A stretch of 37,586 nt of DNA from an uncultured Bacteroidota bacterium. Lineage in GTDB: Bacteria; Bacteroidota; Bacteroidia; UKL13-3. Numbering within the stretch: the first letter of the stretch is position 1; each line of letters opens with the position of its first letter. Shown here piece by piece: positions 17,520 to 25,125 of the stretch. Made by a program: the position numbers and the translations under genes. The stretch is taken from the NCBI GenBank assembly GCA_903910445.1, contig CAIVZR010000052.1:1-37586 (forward strand), read 5' to 3'. A model generated the notes under the pieces. It worked only from the letters and a program-made list of their open reading frames with translations, was not told where the DNA came from and did no database searches.

Positions 17520-18599
17520 ATGTCAGCCAACAATTGCGCCCCAGCATTAGAAAGAAAGAAACTCGGATTCCTTGATCGATATCTTACACTCTGGATTTTT
17601 TTAGCCATGGTAATTGGAGTAGCTATAGGTTACTTTATTCCATCGAGTAGTAAATTTATTAATTCCTTCTCCCAAGGTACTACAAATATTCCTTTGGCCA
17701 TCGGATTAATACTTATGATGTATCCGCCACTTGCGAAAGTGAATTATGAGCAAATGGGTAAAGTATTTAAAAACATCAAGGTGCTTTCTGCATCTCTATT
17801 TTTGAACTGGATTGTAGGCCCCATTTTAATGTTCGCGCTGGCGTTAATTTTCCTTCATGGCTACCCCGAATACATGATTGGCCTAATATTAATAGGCTTG
17901 GCCAGATGCATTGCCATGGTAGTAGTATGGAACGACTTAGCTGATGGAAGCCGAGAGTATGCAGCAGGGTTAATTGCACTGAATAGTATCTTTCAGGTTT
18001 TATTGTATAGTGTATATGCTTATATTTTTATAACCATTCTTCCTCCATATTTTGGTTATGATGGCTATGTAGTAGATATTAGTATTTCGCAAATAGCGCA
18101 AAGTGTAGGGATTTATTTGGGTATACCATTCCTGCTTGGTTTTGTAAGCAGATATGCACTAATTAAATTCAAAGGAAAATCTTGGTTTCAAGAAAAATAT
18201 GCCCCGTTTATTTCGCCAATTACCCTAATCGCATTGCTTTTCACCATTGTAATCATGTTTAGTTTGAAAGGCGAAATGATGATACAAATTCCGATGGATG
18301 TGGTTAGAATTGCGATTCCATTAGTCATTTACTTTGCAATCATGTTTGTGATGAGTTTTTTCATCGGGAAATATTTTGGAGCCGATTATGCGAAGAGCAC
18401 TTCTATTGCATTTACCGCCACAGGAAATAATTTTGAATTAGCCATTGCAGTGGCAATTGGTGTTTTCGGTATCAATAGCGGACAAGCCTTCGCAGGTGTA
18501 ATAGGCCCGCTAGTTGAAGTTCCAGCATTAATTGCATTGGTGAATGTGGCATTTTGGTTTCGTAAGAAATATTATAGTTCGGAAATAACAAGTATCTAA
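17520..18599 (+). CDS. arsB: ACR3-family arsenite efflux transporter
   Basis: A 359-residue membrane protein with ten likely helices. It opens [24 protein letters not shown], has [16 protein letters not shown], and the conserved ACR3 cysteine in [18 protein letters not shown], which is required for As(OH)3 transport; [21 protein letters not shown] closes the second half. It pumps arsenite (possibly antimonite) out of the cell using the proton gradient. The family is ACR3, distinct from the E. coli ArsB fold although databases often use arsB for both. No arsC arsenate reductase is next to it, so either arsenite is the main substrate or reduction is encoded elsewhere. Confidence 0.93.
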   Translation: MSANNCAPALERKKLGFLDRYLTLWIFLAMVIGVAIGYFIPSSSKFINSFSQGTTNIPLAIGLILMMYPPLAKVNYEQMGKVFKNIKVLSASLFLNWIVGPILMFALALIFLHGYPEYMIGLILIGLARCIAMVVVWNDLADGSREYAAGLIALNSIFQVLLYSVYAYIFITILPPYFGYDGYVVDISISQIAQSVGIYLGIPFLLGFVSRYALIKFKGKSWFQEKYAPFISPITLIALLFTIVIMFSLKGEMMIQIPMDVVRIAIPLVIYFAIMFVMSFFIGKYFGADYAKSTSIAFTATGNNFELAIAVAIGVFGINSGQAFAGVIGPLVEVPALIALVNVAFWFRKKYYSSEITSI

Positions 18600-18617
18600 C
18601 CTCTTAATTTGTATTTT

Positions 18618-19391
18618 ATGAAGATTGCACTTTTTAGCGATATACATGCAAATCTGCCAGCTTTAGAAGCCTTCTTTGATGATTTGAATAAAGAAAATAT
18701 TGATGCAGTATACTGCCTAGGCGACCTCGTAGGCTATAATATATGGCCTAATGAAGTTATTGAAGCTATTAGATCGCGAAAAATTCCAACCTTGACCGGT
18801 AATTATGATTTTGGTGTTGGGCGAAATTCAGATGATTGTGGATGCGCATATAAAACTGACGAGGATAAGGCCATGGGCGCTCAATCAATTGCATATACCA
18901 ATCAAGTTATAACCGATAGTAACAGAGAATTTTTGCGTCACCTACCAGCTCATATAAAGCTCGAATTCAGGTTTAATGATGACTCACTAAACTTCTTGAT
19001 GGTACATGGTAGTCCTCGCAGAGTGAATGAATATCTTTTTGAAGATCGGGAGGAGAAGAGTATGATGAGAATCATGCAAGATGCCGGTGCCGACCTTATG
19101 TTTTTCGGACATACTCATAAGCCATATCATCGCATTCTTCAATACGACTTGAATGGGAAAACAGCCTACCGACATGCGATTAATATTGGGTCGGTTGGTA
19201 AGCCCAAGGATGGAAATCCGCAAGGAGGTTATGTTATCGTAACACTCCATGAGACTGCCTCAAAGCAATTGCCTGATTCAGTTCAGGTTCAATTTAAACG
19301 ATTTGATTATGATGTTGAAAAGGCTGCAAAAGCAGTTGAAAATAGCATTTTGCCTAATGCCTATGCAGAGATGCTTAGAGGCGGAGTTTAA
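18618..19391 (+). CDS. Calcineurin-like metallophosphoesterase in ars operon
   Basis: A 257-residue enzyme with the full metal-binding set: FSDIHANLPALEA (D-x-H), LGDLVGYN, GNYDFGVG (variant of GNHD), MVHGSP, and GHTHKPY. It belongs to the YfcE/MJ0936-like phosphodiesterase group. The substrate cannot be told. A cysteine pair DDCGCAYKTD around residue 77 is unusual for the fold and could bind a soft metal. The ATG at 18618 is chosen; a TTG lies three codons upstream. The 18-base gap after arsB puts it in the operon, so a role in arsenic or phosphate stress is plausible but unproven. Confidence 0.85.
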   Translation: MKIALFSDIHANLPALEAFFDDLNKENIDAVYCLGDLVGYNIWPNEVIEAIRSRKIPTLTGNYDFGVGRNSDDCGCAYKTDEDKAMGAQSIAYTNQVITDSNREFLRHLPAHIKLEFRFNDDSLNFLMVHGSPRRVNEYLFEDREEKSMMRIMQDAGADLMFFGHTHKPYHRILQYDLNGKTAYRHAINIGSVGKPKDGNPQGGYVIVTLHETASKQLPDSVQVQFKRFDYDVEKAAKAVENSILPNAYAEMLRGGV

Positions 19392-19447
19392 TTCCTGACT
19401 TTTATTTTGTTCTTAGCATTCTACTTTTAATAATTTGATACAAATCA

Positions 19448-19478
19448 TTTGTTAAGGAATTGGAGGTTTGTATCTTTG
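19448..19478 (+). promoter_or_regulatory. mdh promoter
   Basis: TTTG at 19448-19451, 19 bases, TATCTTTG at 19471-19478, a textbook Bacteroidota promoter; the downstream CCCC resembles the start regions of the rRNA promoters. Leader is about 25 bases to the ATG at 19508. Confidence 0.78.
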
Positions 19479-19507
19479 CCCCATAATTTAATAATCTATA
19501 TCATTCC

Positions 19508-20437
19508 ATGAAAGTTACAATCGTAGGCGCAGGTGCAGTGGGTGCAACTTGTGCAGATAACATTACCCGCAGAGGGATTGCCCATGAACTAGTTTTACTT
19601 GATATCAAGGAAGGACTCGCCGAAGGAAAAGCATTGGATATGTTCCAAACTGCATCTTTACTTGGTTTCGACACCAAAACAACTGGTAGCACTAACGATT
19701 ACAGCAAAACTGCTGGAAGTGATGTAGTGGTTATTACTTCAGGAATTCCTCGTAAACCAGGTATGACTCGTGAAGAATTAATTGGAACCAATGCAAATAT
19801 TGTAAAGGGTGTAACTGAAAACATTCTTAAATTTTCTCCAGAAGCGATTATTATTATTGTAAGTAATCCAATGGATACGATGACCTACTTGTCATTGAAA
19901 ACTTCTGGCTTGCCTAAGAACAAAATTATTGGAATGGGTGGAATCTTAGATAGCGCTCGTTTTAAAACATATTTATCATTTGCCTTAAATTGTTCTCCGT
20001 CCGATTTACATGGTACTGTAATTGGTGGACATGGCGATACTACCATGATCCCACTTACTCGTTTGGCTACTTTAAATAGCAATCCGATAAGCAATATTTT
20101 AAGTGCGGATGAATTGAAAAAAGTAGCTGCTGATACCATGGTAGGAGGCGCTACACTTACTAAGTTAATTGGAACTTCGGCATGGTATGCACCAGGTGCT
20201 GCCGTTGCTGCCTTGGTTGAAAGCATTATTAAAGATCAAAAGAAAGTTTTCCCTTGCTGTGTATCATTGAATGGCGAATACGGTCAAAGCGATATATGCC
20301 TTGGTGTGCCAGTTGTAATTGGTAAAAATGGTTGGGAAAAAATTATCGACTATAAATTGAATGCTGAAGAGCAAGCTGAATTTAGCAAAAGCGCTGATGC
20401 TGTTAGAAGCATGAACGCTGTTTTGGATACCCTTTAA
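19508..20437 (+). CDS. mdh: Malate dehydrogenase (LDH-like)
   Basis: A 309-residue NAD-dependent dehydrogenase of the TCA cycle. Rossmann motif GAGAVGATCAD, then the NAD-selecting acidic residue in LLDIKEG. The active-site loop GIPRKPGMTREEL supplies the substrate-binding arginines that select malate, NPMDTMT follows, and the catalytic His sits in GGHGDTTMIPL. Length and the LDH-like MDH fold (not the E. coli type) fit Bacteroidota. It stands alone between its own promoter and a strong terminator. Confidence 0.95.
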   Translation: MKVTIVGAGAVGATCADNITRRGIAHELVLLDIKEGLAEGKALDMFQTASLLGFDTKTTGSTNDYSKTAGSDVVVITSGIPRKPGMTREELIGTNANIVKGVTENILKFSPEAIIIIVSNPMDTMTYLSLKTSGLPKNKIIGMGGILDSARFKTYLSFALNCSPSDLHGTVIGGHGDTTMIPLTRLATLNSNPISNILSADELKKVAADTMVGGATLTKLIGTSAWYAPGAAVAALVESIIKDQKKVFPCCVSLNGEYGQSDICLGVPVVIGKNGWEKIIDYKLNAEEQAEFSKSADAVRSMNAVLDTL

Positions 20438-20453
20438 TTGAATCACAAACTGT

Positions 20454-20490
20454 AAAAAATGCTGTCATTTAACACGTGACGGCATTTTTT
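20454..20490 (+). terminator. Rho-independent terminator after mdh
   Basis: AAAAAATGCTGTCA (20454-20467) pairs with TGACGGCATTTTTT (20477-20490) with one T-G wobble and a 9-base loop, 16 bases after the mdh stop. The T tract directly precedes the next gene's promoter. Confidence 0.9.
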
Positions 20491-20496
20491 ATGTGT

Positions 20497-20504
20497 TAAA
20501 TTTG
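20497..20504 (+). promoter_or_regulatory. -7 box of retropepsin/MFS/hutH operon
   Basis: TAAATTTG matches TAnnTTTG and ends five bases before the ATG at 20510, predicting a leaderless mRNA. No clear -33 TTTG; the expected place is occupied by the mdh terminator. Confidence 0.5.
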
Positions 20505-20509
20505 CCGCT

Positions 20510-20947
20510 ATGCGTTCGAAACTAAAACTCACGTTCCAACATAAAGATAATGGAGCTCATATTTTCACTTCCATTAAAATTTTCAAAAAGAAATATATCG
20601 CGCTTATCGATACAGGAGCTACATCTACAGCTTTTGATTTGGATTTTGTTAAAGAGAATATTGGCGACCAACATTTGCAATTAATGGATAATGCAGCTGG
20701 AGGATTGGGTACAACGGATATGATGTTATTCACTACACCATTGAAATTTCAACTCGGCGAAAAGAAAATCGACCAAACAGTGGCAATAATCGATTTCTCA
20801 CATATTCACCAATTATATGAAATGCATGGATTGCAAAAATTTCATTTCATCATTGGGAATGATTTATTGATAGGGTTGCAAGCCATCATCAATTATAAAA
20901 CACAAACCATGAGTATTGAATTGGGTAAATCTAAAGCTAAAAAATAA
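20510..20947 (+). CDS. Retropepsin-like aspartic protease fold protein
   Basis: A 145-residue single-domain protein. Residues 20-55 hold the retropepsin-like active-site turn ALIDTGATSTAFD (Asp-Thr-Gly) and the fold continues with a beta-strand and FHFIIGNDLLIGLQAIINYKTQTM, typical of clan AA monomers that must dimerise to work. No signal peptide, so it is cytoplasmic. Relatives are widespread in Bacteroidota but their substrates are unknown. It precedes the MFS gene by one base (TAA at 20945-20947, ATG at 20949), so translational coupling is likely. Confidence 0.8.
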   Translation: MRSKLKLTFQHKDNGAHIFTSIKIFKKKYIALIDTGATSTAFDLDFVKENIGDQHLQLMDNAAGGLGTTDMMLFTTPLKFQLGEKKIDQTVAIIDFSHIHQLYEMHGLQKFHFIIGNDLLIGLQAIINYKTQTMSIELGKSKAKK

Positions 20948-20948
20948 A

Positions 20949-22187
20949 ATGGCCAATTCGCACGATGCCATTGCCGCCCTGCGTTTACCATTGTTTCGAC
21001 GGTATTCTTTAGCTCGTTTTTTACTTAACGCATCTATTCAAATACAAAGCGTTACGGTGGCCTGGCAAATATATCAGATCACACGTCAGCCCTTATCGCT
21101 TGGCATGGCAGGTCTTGCGGAGGCGATTCCGTATATTCTAATTGCATTATATGGTGGGCATCTCGCTGATTTATTAAATAGAAAGAAAATCATCACCACA
21201 GTTTGCATTGGGTTGGCAATATGCTCAAGTATTTTCTTTTTAATTTCAAGAAATACCTTAGGTGTACTAACAGAGTATGGCGTGGTGCCAATTTATATAA
21301 CCATATTCATCACTGGGATTTTAAGAGGTGTTATATGGCCTGCTATGTTTGGCTTTTGGCCAACATTAGTGAAAGATAAATCGGTTTTAAAAAATGCAGT
21401 AACATGGAATAGCACCCTATGGCAACTCTCCGCATCAATAGGTCCTGCAATAGGAGGATTGTTATTGCAGCCATTAGGAATCAGTAATGTATTTTTAATT
21501 GATGCTTCCTTATTGTTTTTATCCTTTGTGTTTTATTCAACCATTCCTTATTCACATGTAGCAGCACCCATAAATAGTAATGAAACCTTATGGCAAAAAA
21601 TATCTGAAGGAATACGTTTTGTATTCAAAAATGAACTTATAATTGGTTCAATTTCCCTTGATTTATTCGCTGTTTTTTTTGGTGGCGCGATCGCCTTGCT
21701 TCCTGCAATATGCCAGGATGTGTTGCATGTGGGTTCTTTTGAATTTGGATTGCTTAAGGCCGCAACGGGCATAGGTACGATGCTTACAACACTTACACTT
21801 GCATTTATTCCATTGCAAAAAAATGCCGGAAAGGTACTTCTCTGGGCCGTTGGAGGTTTCGCTCTTTGCATCATTGGATTTGGATTCAGTAGTATTTTTT
21901 GGGTGTCGTTTGCATTACTCTTTTTGAGTGGGGCATTTGATGGCGTAAGTGTGGTGATTCGAGGAAGCATTATGCAACTATTCACTCCCGAAAATATGAA
22001 AGGTAGGGTATCTGCAGTGAATAATATATTTATTGGGAGCAGCAACGAACTTGGAGCATTTGAAAGTGGAATCATGGCTCAATGGCTAGGAATAGGGCCT
22101 AGTATTGTTTTCGGTGGTGTTATCTCACTCATGGTGGTTACCTATACAGCCGCCAGAGCAAAAAAACTACGTACGCTAAGTTTGTAA
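20949..22187 (+). CDS. MFS transporter (EntS/MFS_3-like exporter)
   Basis: A 412-residue major facilitator protein with about 12 hydrophobic segments. The opening LRLPLFRRYSLARFLLNASIQIQSVTVAWQIYQIT and the loop YGGHLADLLNRKKIITT (helix 2-3 signature) resemble the enterobactin exporter EntS/MFS_3 group; FDGVSVVIRGSIMQLFTPENMKGRVSAVNNI is the matching C-terminal block. Substrate unknown. The ATG at 20949 directly follows the upstream stop; a frame extension back to 20916 overlaps the retropepsin gene and is less likely. hutH starts 22 bases after its stop. Confidence 0.86.
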   Translation: MANSHDAIAALRLPLFRRYSLARFLLNASIQIQSVTVAWQIYQITRQPLSLGMAGLAEAIPYILIALYGGHLADLLNRKKIITTVCIGLAICSSIFFLISRNTLGVLTEYGVVPIYITIFITGILRGVIWPAMFGFWPTLVKDKSVLKNAVTWNSTLWQLSASIGPAIGGLLLQPLGISNVFLIDASLLFLSFVFYSTIPYSHVAAPINSNETLWQKISEGIRFVFKNELIIGSISLDLFAVFFGGAIALLPAICQDVLHVGSFEFGLLKAATGIGTMLTTLTLAFIPLQKNAGKVLLWAVGGFALCIIGFGFSSIFWVSFALLFLSGAFDGVSVVIRGSIMQLFTPENMKGRVSAVNNIFIGSSNELGAFESGIMAQWLGIGPSIVFGGVISLMVVTYTAARAKKLRTLSL

Positions 22188-22209
22188 AAAGTTTAAATTG
22201 CATCCTTTT

Positions 22210-23700
22210 ATGGAAAATTATTACACTGTGTCGACTCGAATCACGCTGGATGATGTGATTCATATAACTCATAATAACCTTCGTATTGAACTCTCTCAAG
22301 AATCCAAGAATGCGATAGTTAAAGCCAAAGAATACCTTGATAAAAAAGTAAAAGAACCTGGGAAGGTGTTTTACGGAATCAATACAGGTTTTGGATCTTT
22401 TTGCAATACCATTATCGATTCTTCTCAATTAGAGCAATTGCAAGAGAACCTTGTTAAGAGCCATGCATGTGGCACAGGGAACGAAGTGCCAGCAGAAATT
22501 GTAAAATTAATGCTTCTCTTAAAGGTTCAATCATTAAGCTATGGTTATAGTGGCGTACAGCTCGAAACTGTTTGGCGACTGGTTGATATGTTCAACTTGA
22601 ATATTTTGCCAGTTGTATATCAGCAAGGGAGCTTGGGAGCGAGTGGCGATTTGGCACCACTAGCACATCTTAGCTTGCCATTACTTGGCATGGGCGAGGT
22701 GCAAGTTGAAGGCAAAACCTACCGGATGGAAGAAGTATGGAAGGGATTGCGATTAAAGCCTATGAAACTGCAAGCCAAAGAAGGCTTAGCATTACTTAAT
22801 GGAACTCAGTTTATGAGTGCTTATGGCCTTTATAATTTGATGATGGCCCGAAAAATTATTTCATGGGCTGATACAATTGCAGCGATGAGTGCAGATGCTT
22901 TTTTATGCAGAGAAGATGCCTATTGGCAACATACCCATGCTATTCGTCCGCATCCAGGACAGATGGCAGTAGCCGCCAATATTCTTAGGATATTGGATGG
23001 AAGTAAATTAATAAAACAAACCAAAGAGCAGGTGCAGGATGCTTATAGTTTTCGTTGTATTCCTCAAGTTCATGGTGCAACAAGGGATGTGGTAGCACAA
23101 GTAGAGCGAGTTTTCGAAACAGAAATAAATAGTGTTACTGACAATCCTAATATTTTTGCCGATGACGATTTAATCATAAGTGGTGGAAATTTCCATGGAC
23201 AAACCTTGGCGATGCATCTCGATTTTCTTGCTATTGCTTTAAGTGAACTGGCAAATATTAGCGAGCGTAGGATTTATAAACTAATGGGAGGGGAGCGCAA
23301 ACTACCAGCTTATTTGGCTCCCAATGGTGGTTTAAATTCGGGCTTTATGATTGCACAATATACCGCTGCTGGAATCGTATCTCAAAACAAGCAATATTGT
23401 ACACCGGCTAGTGTAGATAGTATAGTAAGCAGTAACGGGCAAGAAGACCATGTAAGTATGGGAGCGAATGCCGCAACCAAATGTTATTCGGTTGTACAAA
23501 ATGTATTACAAGTGTTGGGTATAGAGCTACTTTGCGCCGCACAGGCCCTTGAGTTTCGAGGTGCTGATAAATCTTCTCCAGCCATTTATGCCTTACATCA
23601 AAAAATAAGAGCTGAAATACCTCAAATTAATGACGATGTGGTGATGTATGAATATATGCACAAAGCAAAAGAATTTTTATTGCGTAATGATGGTATTTAA
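22210..23700 (+). CDS. hutH: Histidine ammonia-lyase
   Basis: A 496-residue enzyme that deaminates L-histidine to urocanate, the first step of histidine degradation. Self-forming MIO cofactor Ala144-Ser145-Gly146 in GSLGASGDLAPLAHLSLP; the substrate and active-site segments YGINTGFGSF, SVTDNPNIF and GGNFHGQTLA are intact. Length fits the family (about 500). The ATG at 22210 is preferred to a TTG at 22198. No hutU, hutI or hutG occurs here, so the rest of the pathway must be encoded elsewhere, and tyrosine or phenylalanine specificity cannot be fully excluded by eye. It lies downstream of the MFS gene in the same operon. Confidence 0.92.
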   Translation: MENYYTVSTRITLDDVIHITHNNLRIELSQESKNAIVKAKEYLDKKVKEPGKVFYGINTGFGSFCNTIIDSSQLEQLQENLVKSHACGTGNEVPAEIVKLMLLLKVQSLSYGYSGVQLETVWRLVDMFNLNILPVVYQQGSLGASGDLAPLAHLSLPLLGMGEVQVEGKTYRMEEVWKGLRLKPMKLQAKEGLALLNGTQFMSAYGLYNLMMARKIISWADTIAAMSADAFLCREDAYWQHTHAIRPHPGQMAVAANILRILDGSKLIKQTKEQVQDAYSFRCIPQVHGATRDVVAQVERVFETEINSVTDNPNIFADDDLIISGGNFHGQTLAMHLDFLAIALSELANISERRIYKLMGGERKLPAYLAPNGGLNSGFMIAQYTAAGIVSQNKQYCTPASVDSIVSSNGQEDHVSMGANAATKCYSVVQNVLQVLGIELLCAAQALEFRGADKSSPAIYALHQKIRAEIPQINDDVVMYEYMHKAKEFLLRNDGI

Positions 23701-23733
23701 TTCATAACTTTGACTCTCAATGTCCTTTCAATT

Positions 23734-24378
23734 ATGAAAAAAGGCTGTTTATTAATCTTCGCTATTTTTAATTTAGCATTATTGCAGGCTCAAATGTTGC
23801 ATAGTATTACGCTGCAATATATTCCCCGCATCAATGAACAATCAATTAGCGGTATTTATCGCTCCTCTGAATCGCTTGGCGTGCATTTAAATATTGGTTT
23901 CGTTAATGGCTATAGTTTCTTTTATTCAAGAACCAATGATTCAAGTCTTCGTTTATTGCAAAGCAAGGGATCTGGTATTGCTGTTCGAATTGCCCCTAGA
24001 CTAATAAAACCAATAAAAAATTCGAAGACGGAATTTTATTTTGAACCACTCCTAGTTTTCAAACATTATACCTTTAAGGATACTGCTTACAGTAAAGATC
24101 TAAACTATAGTGATACTGCTTATTTCAATTTGTATAATAGGTTTCCTAATCAAAATATTGGACTCACCAAATACACTAGAACAGGTATTCAACTTGGTTT
24201 TCTGGCTGGCTGGCAATTCTATTTTGCCAAAAATTTTACTGCAAGTATCAATGGCGGGGCCTCTCTAAGAAAACAATTTTATAGCAGTGGCTACTCCAAT
24301 TTTGGAATGAGCTTGCATTTGAATTTTGGCATTGGATATGTGATTCGTTCAAAAGAATCACATAATACTAAATCCTAA
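23734..24378 (+). CDS. Exported protein, probable outer-membrane beta-barrel
   Basis: A 214-residue protein of no family I recognise. It starts with MKKGCLLIFAIFNLALLQAQ, a signal peptide with cleavage after AQ, and continues with alternating hydrophobic and polar strands (FNIGFVNGYSFFYSRTN, KTEFYFEPLLVFKHYTF, RTGIQLGFLAGWQFYFAKNF, FGMSLHLNFGIGYVI), a pattern of an eight-or-so-stranded outer-membrane barrel. The start was moved from an upstream TTG at 23710 to the ATG at 23734 since the signal peptide begins there. It follows hutH by 33 bases on the same strand, and converges on the regulator gene after it. Confidence 0.6.
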   Translation: MKKGCLLIFAIFNLALLQAQMLHSITLQYIPRINEQSISGIYRSSESLGVHLNIGFVNGYSFFYSRTNDSSLRLLQSKGSGIAVRIAPRLIKPIKNSKTEFYFEPLLVFKHYTFKDTAYSKDLNYSDTAYFNLYNRFPNQNIGLTKYTRTGIQLGFLAGWQFYFAKNFTASINGGASLRKQFYSSGYSNFGMSLHLNFGIGYVIRSKESHNTKS

Positions 24379-24390
24379 TTCGAATCTAAT

Positions 24391-24897
24391 TTACTTTAGC
24401 AATTTCATTAAGCTATTCATAAACCAATGTTCATCAGACTTTATGATGATATTGGCAAAATTATCCGCTTTATTTACTAGACCATTAATATCGTTCATGC
24501 GGTCGGTAAATGCTTTCACTTCAGGGTCCTTCTTATTGTCGTCGATGTTTTTTACTTCCGAAAGTACTTTAAATACTGGATCAAGCTCACGTTTCTTACG
24601 CTCAACCAAAATGCGTTTCGCAACCTTATAAATATCTTTCTCTGCTTCGAAAAATTCCTTTCGTTCGCCTTTCTGATTGATCTTAAAAACCAATCCCCAA
24701 TTAATGAGCTCTCGCACAGTCATATTGGCATTCCCTCTGCTAATATTGAGTTCGGCCATTATATCTTCCGCACTCATTGGATTGCTGCTTACTAAAAGCA
24801 AGGCATGTACTTGAGCCATGGTACGGTTAATTCCCCAGTTACTTCCTAGAGTTCCCCAGGCGTGAACAAACTTTTCTTTTGCTTCTTCTAATTTCAT
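24391..24897 (-). CDS. GbsR/MarR-type transcriptional regulator
   Basis: A 168-residue winged-helix regulator. The N-terminus KLEEAKEKFVHAWGTLGSNWGINRTMAQVHALLL and the HTH SAEDIMAELNISRGNANMTVRELINWGLVF match the GbsR subgroup of MarR-like proteins; the C-terminal half is helical and charged. The open frame extends to 25044, but the added 49 residues look non-coding, cross a terminator at 25048 on their upstream side, and a -7 box (TATATTTG on the minus strand, 24917-24924) lies within them; the ATG at 24897 is therefore the start. No neighbour names its target. Confidence 0.85.
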   Translation of the reverse strand: MKLEEAKEKFVHAWGTLGSNWGINRTMAQVHALLLVSSNPMSAEDIMAELNISRGNANMTVRELINWGLVFKINQKGERKEFFEAEKDIYKVAKRILVERKKRELDPVFKVLSEVKNIDDNKKDPEVKAFTDRMNDINGLVNKADNFANIIIKSDEHWFMNSLMKLLK

Positions 24898-24916
24898 GGT
24901 ACTTATAATAATGCTG

Positions 24917-24924
24917 CAAATATA
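24917..24924 (-). promoter_or_regulatory. -7 box of GbsR/MarR gene
   Basis: TATATTTG read on the minus strand, 19 bases before the ATG at 24897. The -33 element is not clear. Confidence 0.5.
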
Positions 24925-25047
24925 AGAAATAACCGAAGTTTTAGAAAATTTTGAAAGGAGTGAAATAAGAAAAAGATTTAAATCATACGCCAGAGGAGTT
25001 GATGGCATATGGTGTGAAATACTTTGCTGATATTTATTAATCAAAAA

Positions 25048-25073
25048 AAAGGCTGCTTAAACAAGCAGCCTTT
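25048..25073 (-). terminator. Rho-independent terminator after the ClpV operon
   Basis: AAAGGCTGCTT / AAGCAGCCTTT, an 11-bp perfect stem with a 4-base loop and, on the minus strand, a run of Ts. It ends the minus-strand operon 53 bases after the ATPase stop. Confidence 0.92.
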
Positions 25074-25125
25074 AAAGGGTTTAGAGTAAATGAGATTTAT
25101 TAGTGCCCAAAATAGTAGTATTTAT

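Noticed and set aside
21548-22075. 175-codon open frame antisense to the MFS gene
   Set aside because: Lies wholly inside a well-supported membrane transporter gene; composition is that of a complementary-strand shadow.
24898-25044. N-terminal extension of the GbsR/MarR regulator
   Set aside because: The added 49 residues do not resemble the family and include the promoter box at 24917-24924.
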